64,000 bases of DNA from Escallonia rubra (taxonomy: Eukaryota; Streptophyta; Magnoliopsida; Escalloniales; Escalloniaceae): positions 48,371-112,370 of the forward strand of contig JAVXUO010002652.1 of assembly GCA_033065855.1 (NCBI GenBank). The letters run 5' to 3'. The notes below the pieces were generated by a model, which saw nothing but the letters and a program-made list of their open reading frames with translations, did no database searches and had not been told where the DNA came from. A program made the position numbers and the translations under genes. Positions 10,716 to 22,806 of this stretch are shown here, piece after piece (positions within the stretch are counted from its first letter, which is position 1; the number at the start of each line of letters is the position of its first letter).

Positions 10716-13229
10716 GTGAACAGGATTGAAAATATGAATGCTAACGTTCAAGATTCAGGAAATTCCAACGGAGGAAGCTCTAGTGACAATGGAAGTCCTA
10801 ACATGGGGATGCCGACTATCGGCCACAGTAGCCAAACTTTGGCACATATGATGGACCAGGTTAGTTCATCAACCCAAGAGTTTAAAGACATGGTGTCTCG
10901 ATTTATGATTGCTATGGAAAATAAAAAATGTGTCTTTGAATAAACTGGTTGGTGAGCAGAGTCAATTTGGTTCCAAAATAGTAGAGGAACTGAAATGAGC
11001 TTCAGAGGAAAGAAATACCTCTGAAAGAGAAATGATAAAAGGTCTGTAGGGAGAAATCCAAAAACAGAATTCTTCTCTCCCTAAGGTGGTAAATCTAAAC
11101 CTACAAAAAGGTAAAGCCCCTGTTAATGGCCATATTAATCCGTTGGAGATCGACGATTCTCCTATAAGGATCGAAAATGCTGTAAAACAACCAAATGGTT
11201 TGAGTTCAAATTAGCCGCACGATTCTGGTTGGTACATTCCTGCACCTATCGAAGGAGGAGAAAACGGGCCAAATAGGAAAGAAGTAGAAGGAAGTGGGAC
11301 AAAGAACTACATGGCCTAATAATATCAATGTTCCCAGAAATGGAAATGGCTAGTACTATGCTGACCAGGGAGTAGAGAGTACATACGCCCCTCCTCATAA
11401 GAGGAACCCAGAAAGGGTAAATAGGTTTGAAAACCCTGTGTTCGAAGAAACGATAACGGTCAAATAAACGATAGGGAACGGATGGGTTACAAATCTATAC
11501 CACATCTACCACATGAATTCCATCGAGGGGGAATGGGCCAAGTGCCATATTTACCTCATGAATTCCATCGAGTTCAAATGGGCCAGATTCTACAATTTCG
11601 TCATGAATTTCCACGAGTTGGTATGGGTCACGGATATAGGCCTATCGATAGGCCTCTATATCGAAAACCATACCCTGATGATATCGACCAGTGGGAAGTA
11701 CCTAGGGGGCAAAGGTCCCAGAATTCAGCATGTTTCATGGTGAAGGAAATCAGTCAACCATCGAACACATTGCTAGGTTTACCTTCCAGTGTGGAGACTT
11801 GGGCCAAGTCGATTGGATTAAGTTAAAATGGTTTCAGTATTCATTGACTGGGGTAGCATTCTTATGGTTCGAAAATTTGCCTCATAATTCAGTGTTCTCT
11901 TTTAGAGACATGGAAGCTTTATTCCATGCTCAATTTTTCAAAATGGAACATGATATTTCGCTGTCTGATTTGGCTAGATTGAAGCAGCATTCAGAAGAAA
12001 ATGCTGAGCAATTCTTAGAAAGGTTCAAAGCTTCAAAAAATAAATGTCATTTTCAAATGCTAGAGTCGGAGTTGGCAAATTTAGCCCTCAATGGCCTAGA
12101 TCTGGAAATTAGGAAAAAGTTCGAAGGAATGGAATTTAGGAATGTTTTTGAGTTATCGTCCAGGGTGACTCGATATGAAACTTTGTTGAGGGAAGAACAG
12201 ATTAAGAAGAATTCCTCAATGGAAACTTATTATCAAGATCCCATCGACCTAGAAGTGGATGCTGTAGAGATGGTTGGGAAGAAACCAGTCACCTGTGATA
12301 CTTTGGTTAAAGTCAAAAACCCCATCAGCTTGCTCTCGAGACAGGCAAACAAGTTGAATCTATCACCCCCGTTGAAGAAATACCCATTCGATATAAATCA
12401 TCTCTTGAAGATTAAGTTCATTCAGCTTCAGGGTCCTCTTAGAGCCCCAAAGGATAAGAAGACTAAGTTTTGTAAGTGGCACAATACTATCAGTCATAAC
12501 ACTAATAATTGTGTTATTTTTCGTAATGCGGTACAGGACCAAATTGAAGTTGGACTCCTCAAGTTTGTTGACAAAGAAAAAGAAGTGATGGAAGTAGACA
12601 GTGACCCTTTCCAAAAAATGGCACTTGATATCAACATGGTATCGGTGGATTACAATCCAGTCGATTGCTCAAGTGAAGACGAAATTTCGAAAGGCGATAA
12701 CTTCAAGATAAGGAAACCCTTGGAGAATGATTGTAACAGGAGGAAAACTAAAGAAATGGTAAGTTCGGATTATGATATAGATGGGGGTTTCAATTACGAA
12801 AACAAGAAGAGAGAAGGTATTTTGTGGGCCGATGAAGAAAATAGCTCCAATAGAGGGAGCTTGATTCTAAAGTTAGGCACCTCGGTGTCAAAACTCAGAC
12901 CGATAGGGGAGCCAGTGTGTCAGAGTTGTGGCTCCTCCAAAGAATGGTCAAAGAAGATGTGGCAGAAAGAACGGTGGATAGAGAATAAAGTTCGCAGAGA
13001 AACGATACAAGAAGGCAAACCAAGGAAGCCAGAGGTCTTTCAATTCGGGATGAGTTTTAAACAGCCAAATATGGCTAACCAGGTCATTTATCAAAAAAAT
13101 GTGGGACCTGGACATTTTGGCTCAAAAATGGTAAAGCCAAGGTTTGGGCCGTTTGATCCGACATATGTGTCGAAAAACTACAAAGAAAAAACCCTATACC
13201 GGCTGGGCAGCGAGACGAATTTCGAATGA
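10716..13229 (+). pseudogene. gag: Retrotransposon gag (frameshifted)
   Basis: The capsid region is the open frame 11730-13229 (499 codons), with the typical gag wording ALFHAQFF, QFLERFKASKNKC and LDLEIRKKFEG. It is followed by an altered zinc-knuckle-like stretch CKWHNTISHNTNNC. An N-terminal piece is open at 10716-10943, and a repeat-rich piece lies in another frame at 11482-11826. Stops and frameshifts between these pieces show the gag is broken. It would form the virus-like particle of the retrotransposon. The family is known from plant Tat-like elements; assignment rests on reading the motifs. Confidence 0.75.
11505..11640 (+). repeat. 45-bp in-frame repeat in gag
   Basis: Three tandem units encode a 15-residue peptide repeat: LPHEFHRGGMGQ, LPHEFHRVQMGQ, FRHEFPRVGMGH. 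The period is 45 bp, so the frame is kept. It lies upstream of the capsid region. Confidence 0.85.
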
Positions 13230-13255
13230 TGCGAAGATATTGAGGAGAATCAAGG

Positions 13256-14400
13256 ATGTTGAAGCTAAAAGTCCCCTCCGATGATTATTGGCATACAGTT
13301 GGACAAGAGAAAGTCTCATTCCCAGAAACATATCAAGATTTAAGTAGAACACAGAAACGAAGGGTTCAACGAAAGTTTGCAGCTATAATGCAAAGGGAGT
13401 TGGAGATCAAGCAAGCCCAACTTGAAAAGAGGAAGTGGATCTGGACAAGAGAAGAAGGAGGTATGAACTCAACTGGAGTACAACCTAAGAAGCAAACAGA
13501 GGAAGAGCTGAGATTCTTCAGGAGATGGTTGCAAAAGGGAGGTTTCAACCACTCAAGAAAATGTCCGTTAGCAAGGGAGCAAAGATGGATTTTCCTGACA
13601 AAAAAGAAGATACGAAAGGAGGTGGGGTGGCTGACGAAGACAAGAAAATAGAAACCAAAAGAAAGCTGCTCTTTAGAGAGCACGAAGCAAATATCGAGTG
13701 CAACATGGTGTTTATTCTTCCTCTCACATTTGAAGCAAAGGGAGAACAAGTGATTCGGAATGAAGAAGACGTGGAGGATGATAGGGTACCAGTACCCAAT
13801 AGCTTCGTAATCAAAGAGATAGACGATGTAATAGATGGAGTAAGTCAAAACCATTCAAGCAAGGGAATCATGATCGATCGTGGAAATAGGGTCATATTGA
13901 CAAAACTAGATCCTCAAAAAATAAGGCATCTGAAGCCTTTGTTTATTTCCACACTGATGGATGGTCAACCAGTGGCTAGAGTACTGGTTGATAATTGAGC
14001 TGCAGTGAATTTTTTACCCACAAGAATGTTGAGGAAGTTGTGTAAGGATGAAAAGGATCTAATTCCCTCTGAAATTTTGGTATGTAATTTTGCAGGAGGA
14101 GTCTCAAAGCCAAAAGGTGTGGTCCCAATAGAGCTTACAGTAGGGAAAAAGGCAAAAATGTTGCCATTTTTTCTGATCAATTCTTCCTCAAGTTTCAACG
14201 CTCTACTCGGAAGGGTTTGGATACACGTAAATGACTGTATACCATCCTCGCTTCACCAAATTTTAATATTTTAGAGGGAAGAGAAAGACGGTAAGAAAGT
14301 AGCTGAGTTAGTTTGGGCCGATGACAAACCATTCTTGGCAGGCTCAAATTGCCTTGAAGCAAAATTTTACCAGCAAAGTATAGAACCAATAGTCCTGGAT
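13256..14400 (+). pseudogene. Gag-pol linker and aspartic protease remnant
   Basis: 13256-13651 contains LSRTQKRRVQRK, a linker common before the protease in large plant gypsy elements. The protease follows at about 13880-14280: the active-site stretch reads LVDN, then an in-frame TGA where the Asp-Ser/Asn-Gly motif would continue (about 13996). It then reads on as FLPTRMLRKL, and later LLGRVWIHVNDCIPSSLHQ closes the domain. The frame changes at about 13650. After 14400 the expected reverse transcriptase and RNase H are not found; sequence jumps to the integrase by about 14600. Confidence 0.7.
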
Positions 14401-14599
14401 GAGGACGGGATATTAGTGGATGGCCAATGAATCGACTCGATGGTAGGACCTAGCAACAGAAGGTCCTTGCCAAGTACATGTGAAAATAGTTATTAATGAT
14501 TAAGTGTCCACATAAGGGATGTGGAGTGCAACGGAGGCTGAAAGATGTTTCTGTAGCTAAGGGTTTAGAGACTAAAGGAAGTCACAAAAATTTTGAAAG

Positions 14600-15668
14600 T
14601 CAGTCGATGACTGATTAGACGACATGGCCATTATTGGCCTACCATAATGGAAGATTGCGTTCGATATGCAAAGGGATGTCAAGCTTGCCAAAAACATGGA
14701 GCCGTTCACCATGCACCATGCATAGAATTGCAATCGATAGTGAAACCCTAGCCTTTCAGGAAATGGGCCATGGATTTGATAGGACAAATACATCCTTTTT
14801 CATCTAAAAGGCATGGATTTATAATTTTGGCAACTGATTACTTCACAAAATGGACAGAAGCCAAGTCAATGAAAATAGTTACACAAGAGAATGTAATCAC
14901 CTTCATCAAAGAAAACATAATTCATCGATTCAGATTACCTCAAACAATCACAGCCGATAGAGGAGCCGTTTTTACTGGGGGCAAATACGTGAGTTCGCCA
15001 GAGAATACAAGTTTGTGATAATAAACTCTACCCCTTATTATGCACAAGCAAATGGTCAAGCTGAAGCAACTAATAAGTCTATTAAACACATTATGGAGAG
15101 GGCTATTGAAGATACTCCAAATGATTGGCATCGGTTGTTATCGGAAGTTCTTTAGGCATTTCGAACTTCCCCAAGGTCTAGTACAGGAGTAACTCCATAT
15201 GCCTTGACATATGGGCATGAACCTGTAGTACCTATGGAAATAACAGTAAGGTCTTTTCATGTAGCTATGCAAAATAGCATGCCGGTGATAGGATACAACG
15301 AAGCTATGATGATTGAGTTGGAGGATCTAGATGATCATCACTTGGACGCATTGGATAGATTGCATGCCCAAAAGCTAAAGGTAAGTAGATCTTACAACCG
15401 AAGAGCTTTACCAAAACAATTTCAAGAAAGAGACTTAGTGTGGAAAACTATATTACCTATAGGTTTAAAAGATCCAAAATTTGGAAAGTGGTCACCAAAT
15501 TGGGAAGGACCCTTTTTAGTCCATAAAGTTCTAAGAGGCGGGGCATGCAGGCTGAAATCACTAGAAGGACATTTGCACGCTAAGCCGATCAGTGGACGAT
15601 ACCTAAAAAAGTATGTCCCTTCCATGTGGGAAGGAGTCAAGCCAATCGATAGGGATGGTCTGCATTAG
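14600..15668 (+). pseudogene. Retrotransposon integrase remnant
   Basis: The zinc-binding end is visible around 14650-14700 (RYAKGCQACQKHG). The catalytic core starts in the open frame at 14770 (LATDYFTKW, first Asp; ITADRGAVF, second Asp). A frameshift near 15000 moves the frame to AQANGQAEATNKS, where the catalytic Glu lies. An in-frame stop falls at about 15152, and 15204-15668 is open again through to the C-terminal domain (GPFLVHKVLRGGACRLKSL). The Asp-Asp-Glu set is present but spread over two frames, so the copy is inactive. Confidence 0.82.
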
Positions 15669-16886
15669 CCTGATAAAGGCTACGAAAAGCAAGAATAAAA
15701 GAAAACTGCAAATAAAATCTAAAAGAAAGCCGTTTGATTACAAATAATAGTCCAAAACAATAGCTAGCCAAAGAAAGTAGCTGTTTACATCAAACATCAA
15801 AAGCAAATTGAATTTCTGTCCACTGACTTTTTGCCCTAGACATAATTTGGTCCGGGAAGGTGAGCTGGTATTGAGTCTTAGCTCGTTTCTTTAAAGGCTC
15901 TTTCATAGCTGCGGCTAAATTGACAACCTCTTGGTAAACACTATTTTGCTGCTCCAACAGACTTTGCTCCTTCTGATTTAGGGCACTCATCTTCGCTTCC
16001 AGGTCTCTCTTCTCAGCCTTAATCTCATCAATCTCTCTAAAAATCTACAGGCTAATCTGATGCTTCTCTTAGACTTGGATGTTTAGAGCATCGATATCTC
16101 GATCTTCTACCTAGACATTAGATCTAATGCCCATACCTTATTTCCAAGAAGCAGATATCAGAGAGATTTGGAATTTTAGAGTAGAAATTAAACCTGACGA
16201 AACAGCTTTCAAAGCTGATGTATTATTGGCAGGAGTATTAATCAGGTCGTTCATCTTCAGTACGTCATCATCATTAGCCAAAATGTCAGGAAGGCGTTGG
16301 CTAAGCAGACTCTTAAAAACATTCAGGATAGCAGCCGCATTGATACTGGAATGCGAAGCCGGTTCGAAGGACAGGAAAAGGCACTAATGGCTGACTGAAG
16401 TTGCAAGAACTTACAGTGTATGTCATCAATAGCTAGCATAGGAGCAGATGATTGTCGAGTAGCTAAGATGCATGTAGCCTCTGCCACTGTCTGGGTGATC
16501 GAAGGAGAGCTAGAGACAATCGAAAGAGCTGATGACTCAAACATTGAAGGAACAACCGCAGCATGACTAAATGTTGCAGGCGTGAGTTTAGGGCTTTGAA
16601 CTGATCTGCAACAGCAGGGAAGTGACCTTCAGTTGGAGGGCAGGTTTCAGCCAGTGGAGAATTAGGCAAAGCTACATTGCCTAGTTGGTTAGAATGGTGA
16701 TTGATAGAAGGATCATCAGAATCTTCTTCATCTTGAACATCCCAAGATTCATCAACCTGCGAAATAGACAGCAATAAAGGATGAGTCACTAATACAATGA
16801 TAAGTTACAGTGATCAGAAACTTACAAACTTGTTGAGGAGAAGATGCCGATCAATGGGAAGCAGTAGTCGGAGACACCCCACCACT

Positions 16887-19800
16887 TGTAATACCCCAAA
16901 GCCTTCGAATACTCTTAATAAATTTAAATAGGTATAATTAGCGATAAAATTAAATTTTTAGCATTTGAAATATTTCCTTATAATGACAATTTAAAATTTC
17001 AGTGGCGGCGTAATTATTAGTGACGTTTTAGCAATTTCTTAATAGCGACGTTTTGTCAAACGAGATAGTGTAATAATCCGTAGGTAAAATTCCTTAATGC
17101 ATAAATTATTGTAACAATTAATTTGGACCAATTTAATTTCGATAATAAGTTGAGTAAGAACATTTAGCGACAAATGAGGAATAGGGTTAATTTTTCTTGT
17201 CAGATTAGGGTTTAATTTATATATATATATATATATATATATAAAGATACTGTAGGTTGCGCAGCCACCCAATGCTCTCTAGCCGACAACCCAACGAGAG
17301 AGGGAGAGGGACACCGGGAGTGAGGAAGGACTTTGGCAAAGAGATTACCGGCGACAACACTTTCGGTAAGTTCATTCTGAAATGAAACTTCCATGTGGTT
17401 ATGTGAATGTATATATACATACGGGAAGGAAAATGGGTCTCCGTGAGGATGTATTGCCTAGGTATATAATTGTGGGTTGTGGGTATGGAACGAATAAATG
17501 GGTCGATAGTCGTGGAAAGGTTGAGCTGCCGCTAGGCAGTATACTTTGAATGTGGGTATGTGGGTTTAGATCGGTAGATAGAGAGAGGAAACAGCCTGCG
17601 CGTGTTGTGTCAATTCTATGTATTGTGTACATGTATATTGTATGAGTTTGTGCGTGCGTATTTGAGATGCATGAGAATCAGGTATTGTGCATATAACTGC
17701 TGCCGAAGGTTAGAGTTTTGCGTGAGATTTGGTGGGTTATGTGAGTGTTTGAGTGGAAGGAAGAATCGACTGTAGTGTATGTTTTGTAGGTGTATAGAGA
17801 GGGGGCTGAAGTGTTTGGTGATTGGCCGTGAGGTAATGGTTGCTGTGAGTGTAGTGAGAGTGTCTGTTGGTTTTGTATGTTCTGGGATTTATGTAGATTG
17901 GTGAGCCTGAAAGAAGTGTGTGGTGCGTGCATGAGTGATACTGTGTGTGAAGTGGGCATAGGTAAGTGATTATATACATGCTGTTTGTGTGTGTAAGATG
18001 GGACATGGAATGGGTTTTAAGTTTAGAGAGAGAGAGAGATGGGAACCATAGAGTGCAGCCATGTAGTGGAGTGTGATGAACTGCATATATGGGTAGCATA
18101 TATGGGTATATATGTGTGGGTATCCGTGAGTGCAGTGTGGTTTGAACAAAGAAGAGAAGCTACTGCCGTGAGGCAGTAGCTGTGTGAGTTTTGTGTAAGT
18201 GTAATGCTTGTGGTGTAGTGTGTAAGTGTGTGAATATTGGAGTTTCAGGAGAGGGAAGAGAGGCTGGGTTTCAGCCATGAGAAAAGGTAATGCATGGGGC
18301 TTGAGAAATGAAATGGAAACAGTGTTGAGGGGCTGAAACCAGCCGTGAAGTGTGTCATGTGTGTGTAAATGGTGTGTGTATGAGTGAGTAACAGGTGGGT
18401 GTGAAGATGTGTTCAGTGTGTGAGTATGTATATATATATATGGGCAATGTGGGTGAAGTGAGTTGAACAAAAAGAAAACAGTGGGAGTGGAGAAGTGCTG
18501 CGAGGGTACAAGTGCTGTGCTGTGCTGTGCTGTGATGTGTGTGTGTGTGTAGTTTAACGTTAGGCTTAGCACAAACTTTGTATAGCGTATAGTGAATATT
18601 AGAATGTGAAAATTTATATTATAGTACCTGAGACTATGCTAGAATTACTGGTAAAATTTCATAATTTTCTGAGATCATATGTATTTTTAATATTTTCTGT
18701 AAGCTTAGAATAGTAAAATTCTTTTGAAGCCCTTAAACCCTAAAAATGTTCTAGGAAAAATTACAGTAATACTTTTATAGTATAATAAAGACTCAGCGTA
18801 AATTTGGTGATTTTTAGAGTTCATTTCCTATCATTTCTCTATCCCATTGAATTTAACAAAATGAAAACTTTTAAAATATTTTTTATGCCTTTTTATTTCT
18901 GATTTCAATTTCAATAATATTTATAAGTATTTTAAAGCTGTTACAAAAATTATGAGCCTTTATTTCCAACTAGAAGAAATTATGGCAATTTATTGGTTTT
19001 AGTGTATTTAAGAAAATTATTTTCAATTCGAAAATAATCAAAAATTATGTTTTTATCTCATATGCTACATTAAACTATAAGTAATGTTTAATGAACGATT
19101 AGAACATTTTGGAATATTTCTGAGTTTCGGGGAGAGTGACGAATTTCGGGATAGGTTGGCCGTGTGGGAAACCGCTCCGAGTTTCATCATGTCCGGGTAG
19201 AGAAATGAGTACGCTATAGATAATTATATTTAGATTTTAATGTAGTGGTATGAATAAGTGTTCTGACAAATGACTCTGCCAACCTAGGTTAATCTCGAGG
19301 AATTTGGTTGAGAGCGTCTTTAGCTTCAGCGCTTGGATTGAGGTAAGGGATTTCTTTCGAAACCCTATTTCATCTATTGATATCATAATATTCTTTCCAG
19401 ATTGTTAATGACGTTTTCATTGGACTCACTTATATTTGTGATGACATCGCATCGATTGCCATTAATACCCCGCTTTGAGCCTTATATGTTTATTGAAATT
19501 CTTTTCGATGCTGTGTATTTATTTCTCATTATGCATCGAATTTATCATTGTTTTATCCATTATTGCACTCTAAATATTGACATGAGTTAGTGTATTGAGG
19601 AGTTATAAGGATGGTCTGTATCGGGGGTGATATAAGGATGGTCTGTTATTGTCAGGAGATGCTAGTACCCTAAGGGTCTAGCTAGTGTTCATATGCATAT
19701 GCAACCTTATTGTTAGTGAGCACTGCCTGTGTGGCTTTGCTAAGTGTTACCCTGCACTGCCTTTTGTGGCTTTGCATTATACTCATGTTCAATATTTTCC

Positions 19801-20272
19801 GCATTGCTTCAGTGTGATTGAAAGTGTATCTATTGAATATTGAATTTTGAATTGAGATTACTTTTCTCCTTTTTGTCACTGATATAAAATTTTCCCAAAA
19901 ATAATCGTTTGTACTCTTCGTTGAATTTTGAGCGACCTTACTGAGCTCTCGAAAGCTCACTCCCTTTTCTGTTCCTTTCTGCAGGAAATAACCGTCAGTA
20001 AGATTTCGGGACGGACGAGCTTAAATCTTAGAGTAGATTATTTATTTTTATTTTTTTTACAATATTGTTATTTGAGCCTTGTTAGAGAACCGTTATGTAA
20101 TTTGATGAATTAAGTACTTTATCATTGTTTTGAGACGGTTTGTTAAGTTAGTTGATGGACTATAGTGCTCTGATATGAATGTTGGGTTATCTTTAGTAGT
20201 ACTGAATTATTTGGACAATTAAGGATTGGATGGATTGATAGGTTAATGCTCCGGAAATTTTGGGATGTTACA
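16887..20272 (+). mobile_element. Solo LTR (3.4 kb) nested in the gypsy element
   Basis: Begins TGTAATACCCCAAAG and ends GGGATGTTACA (TG...CA), with perfect 5-bp direct repeats CCACT outside (16882-16886 and 20273-20277). It contains no gag or pol, only a (TA)n tract (about 17217-17242), a long GT-rich section and AT-rich DNA. It is therefore a solo LTR left by LTR-LTR recombination, or an unusually long LTR-like element. TGTAAC-type ends with long LTRs are typical of Tekay/Del chromoviruses (inference). It interrupts the antisense PMD gene. A truncated relative lies at 57539. Confidence 0.85.
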
Positions 20273-21859
20273 CCACTGGTGATTTCCGTATCAGTCGCCT
20301 CTCCGACAGGAGCATCGGAGGAAGCATCGTCGGGATTGTTATCTTTGTTGGCGCTCTCCTGAGTCAAATCGATGGTATTACCACTCAAATCCTAATAAGG
20401 GGGTAAGCAATGAAATTTAGCAAATAAATGCAAGAACCAACAAAAGGGGATTTTACCTTCAAAGACATGGTTCTCGCACTAAAACGGGTTTTGCGAGCAA
20501 CACTTTTCTTTCTGGTAGCTTTAGGTTTGGGCGTGACTAAATCGACCGGAGAGGTTGAATGAGCTCCTAGCTGATCGGTCGAGGCAAGAGAAGAGCCTTG
20601 TGCCTGCTCGAAAATAACATCTACAGAGGTTCCCATTTCAGTGGTGGGCTTCTCGGGTGATCTAACATCTTGATTGGCTGCATGAAAATAGGGTAAAAGT
20701 CAAGTAAGCTTTTAGTGTGTATCAGAAAATGACACGATAACAAAAGGACTCAGACTTGGCCGGAAGCTAACAATAGTTGAAACAGTCTGAGAGGGGAGAG
20801 CAACACTCAGAGGAACGACCAATATTGGTTCGTTCAATGGTGGGCTAGAAGGAATATCACCAGGTACGCGCTCAGATTGCCTCTCTCTGATGAATAAAAG
20901 GAACATTGTCTTCTTCATCGTCTTCTTCCATAGCTTCAACCTCTTTCCCCTTTTCGGTGAGCAAATCCTCAGAAGAATCATCCGATTCATCATCGACATT
21001 ATGTTTTTCTAAGGAAAACTCAGCAACAGGCTCCTTTCCTTTTCCACTTGGTAATGGCGGAGAGGGTCCCGCAGAAGGGATCGATCCCTTTTCCTCGAAG
21101 CAGCAGGTTGATTGCTACCTCCTGCATCGATAAACCAAGATGTAGTGAAAAAAATGAGATCGATAATGAATGGTATCAAAAGGAAAATAGATTACATGGT
21201 CGATGCGGGCTGTCCACGGCCAAACGGACCATGCAAGTAACGTAGTTGATGCCATCGTATAATCTCGAGACGTTTTTTTGATACCAAGGGTTGAAAGGGA
21301 TAACTGATCTAGCAGTACAAATCTTAAAATTGGACATGACAAAACTGTCCATCGATTCGTCAACAACCTTGTCGATCTTCCTGATATGGTTCGCCGTGAT
21401 CCGTTTAATCCCTTCTTTATCCTCCAACACTACAAGAAAATTGCCCTATAGCAGCGCTCTATAGCAGCGGCTAAAAAAACCGTTGGCGTATACCGTATAT
21501 AGCAGCGGTTTATAGCAGCGGCCAAAAAAACCGCTGGCATAGAAAATATACAGCAACGGCCACTATGTACCGCTGCCATAGCTCATGAAAAAACTGCGCG
21601 CGGCTGGAAATTTTACGCTCCAAAAACCCGCGAAATCTCAGTGCCAAATGAAACGCAATACAAGCGGTTAACTAAATTTTACCCAGCGAACGAACCGCTG
21701 CTGTAGATGCCCCCCTCTGTTTTTCTTTTCAATCGAACTGTATTACACATTCCCACGAATTCTCTGGTTCTGTTCTCGTCTCTCTCTCTCTCTGGATACA
21801 CACAATCAGACGCGAAACGCTATCAGGTTACTATCTCTCTCTTTCTTGGTTCTATCTCT

Positions 21860-22190
21860 TGATCTTCCTCTCTGAAAAACACACAACACATAACAGACGC
21901 AAACACACACACACCAGATGCGCACATACAAAAACACCGGATGCACGTACACACAGAAACATTAGGCGCACTCACAGTCACACTAAGAAAGGCTCCGGTT
22001 CTCTCCCTCTCCCTCTGATTTTCAATTTGGGTCTTCCCAAAACAAGGGTTTCTCTAATTCAATTTTTCAGTTTTTCAATTGTATAATTTCTCTGACCTTT
22101 ATCAATTGATTGCAGTGTGGAACGCTAGCAATAATCTGTTTATAATCTCTGCTGATTTGTGCTTCGGAGTAAGTTTTCTTATACTTCATC
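21860..22190 (+). repeat. CACTA internal module, copy 1
   Basis: CA-rich stretch (ACACACACACCAGATGCGCA) followed by CTCTGATTTTCAATT, a pyrimidine tract, a splice-acceptor-like ATTGCAG, a short exon-like piece and a donor-like GGAGTAAGT. It matches modules at 23030 and 25080. Confidence 0.75.
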
Positions 22191-22806
22191 TCTAGTTTGT
22201 TACAACTTTGCACTTTTATGATCCTCTTCGTTGATTCGAAATCATAAGCTTGTTTAAGGGTTATGACTTTGTTTCTTTATCATGAAAGCATGACCCTTAA
22301 ACAGAAAGTAACTGGAAAAGTTGCTTGTTTTCCGACCTTCCATTGATTTGAAATCATGAGCTTTAGGTTTTTTGCATTTGGAATCAGTTTTTGTATACTA
22401 TACGTAAACCTAGCTGGCCACCAATACAGAAAATTTTGGAGTGCTGGCTATGGCTTTAAAGGAAACAGTAAAGGTAATGGATAAACTACTTCTTGAAAAG
22501 TCAAATTAGCTAATATTTATTGTTCTTTAAAAGGTACTATAAGTTTGGGTTAGGCATTTGTATACTAATAGTATCAAATACTAGAAGTTCTTGGGATACA
22601 GGGACCGGATCAAGGTAATTATGAACATCGTGTATGCACCGGATTAACGTAAATCCCTCATTCTTTCAGCTAGAAAAACTTAATGCAAAGTAAGAGCATT
22701 TCTCCAACCTTAAAAACTTAATCCCTCACTGAATTAAAGGTTAACTTCATTTATTTTGTTCCAGTTTTGGTTATGCTTACACTATATCTGTATCTATAGT
22801 GTTTCT

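Noticed and set aside
13366-13854. 162-codon minus-strand ORF
   Set aside because: Shadow of the gag-pol linker on the plus strand; no recognisable domain.
17970-18572. 200-codon minus-strand ORF rich in His, Thr, Ser and Leu
   Set aside because: It lies in the GT-rich part of the solo LTR. Its composition comes from CA/GT low-complexity DNA, and the related LTR at 57539 has no matching protein frame.
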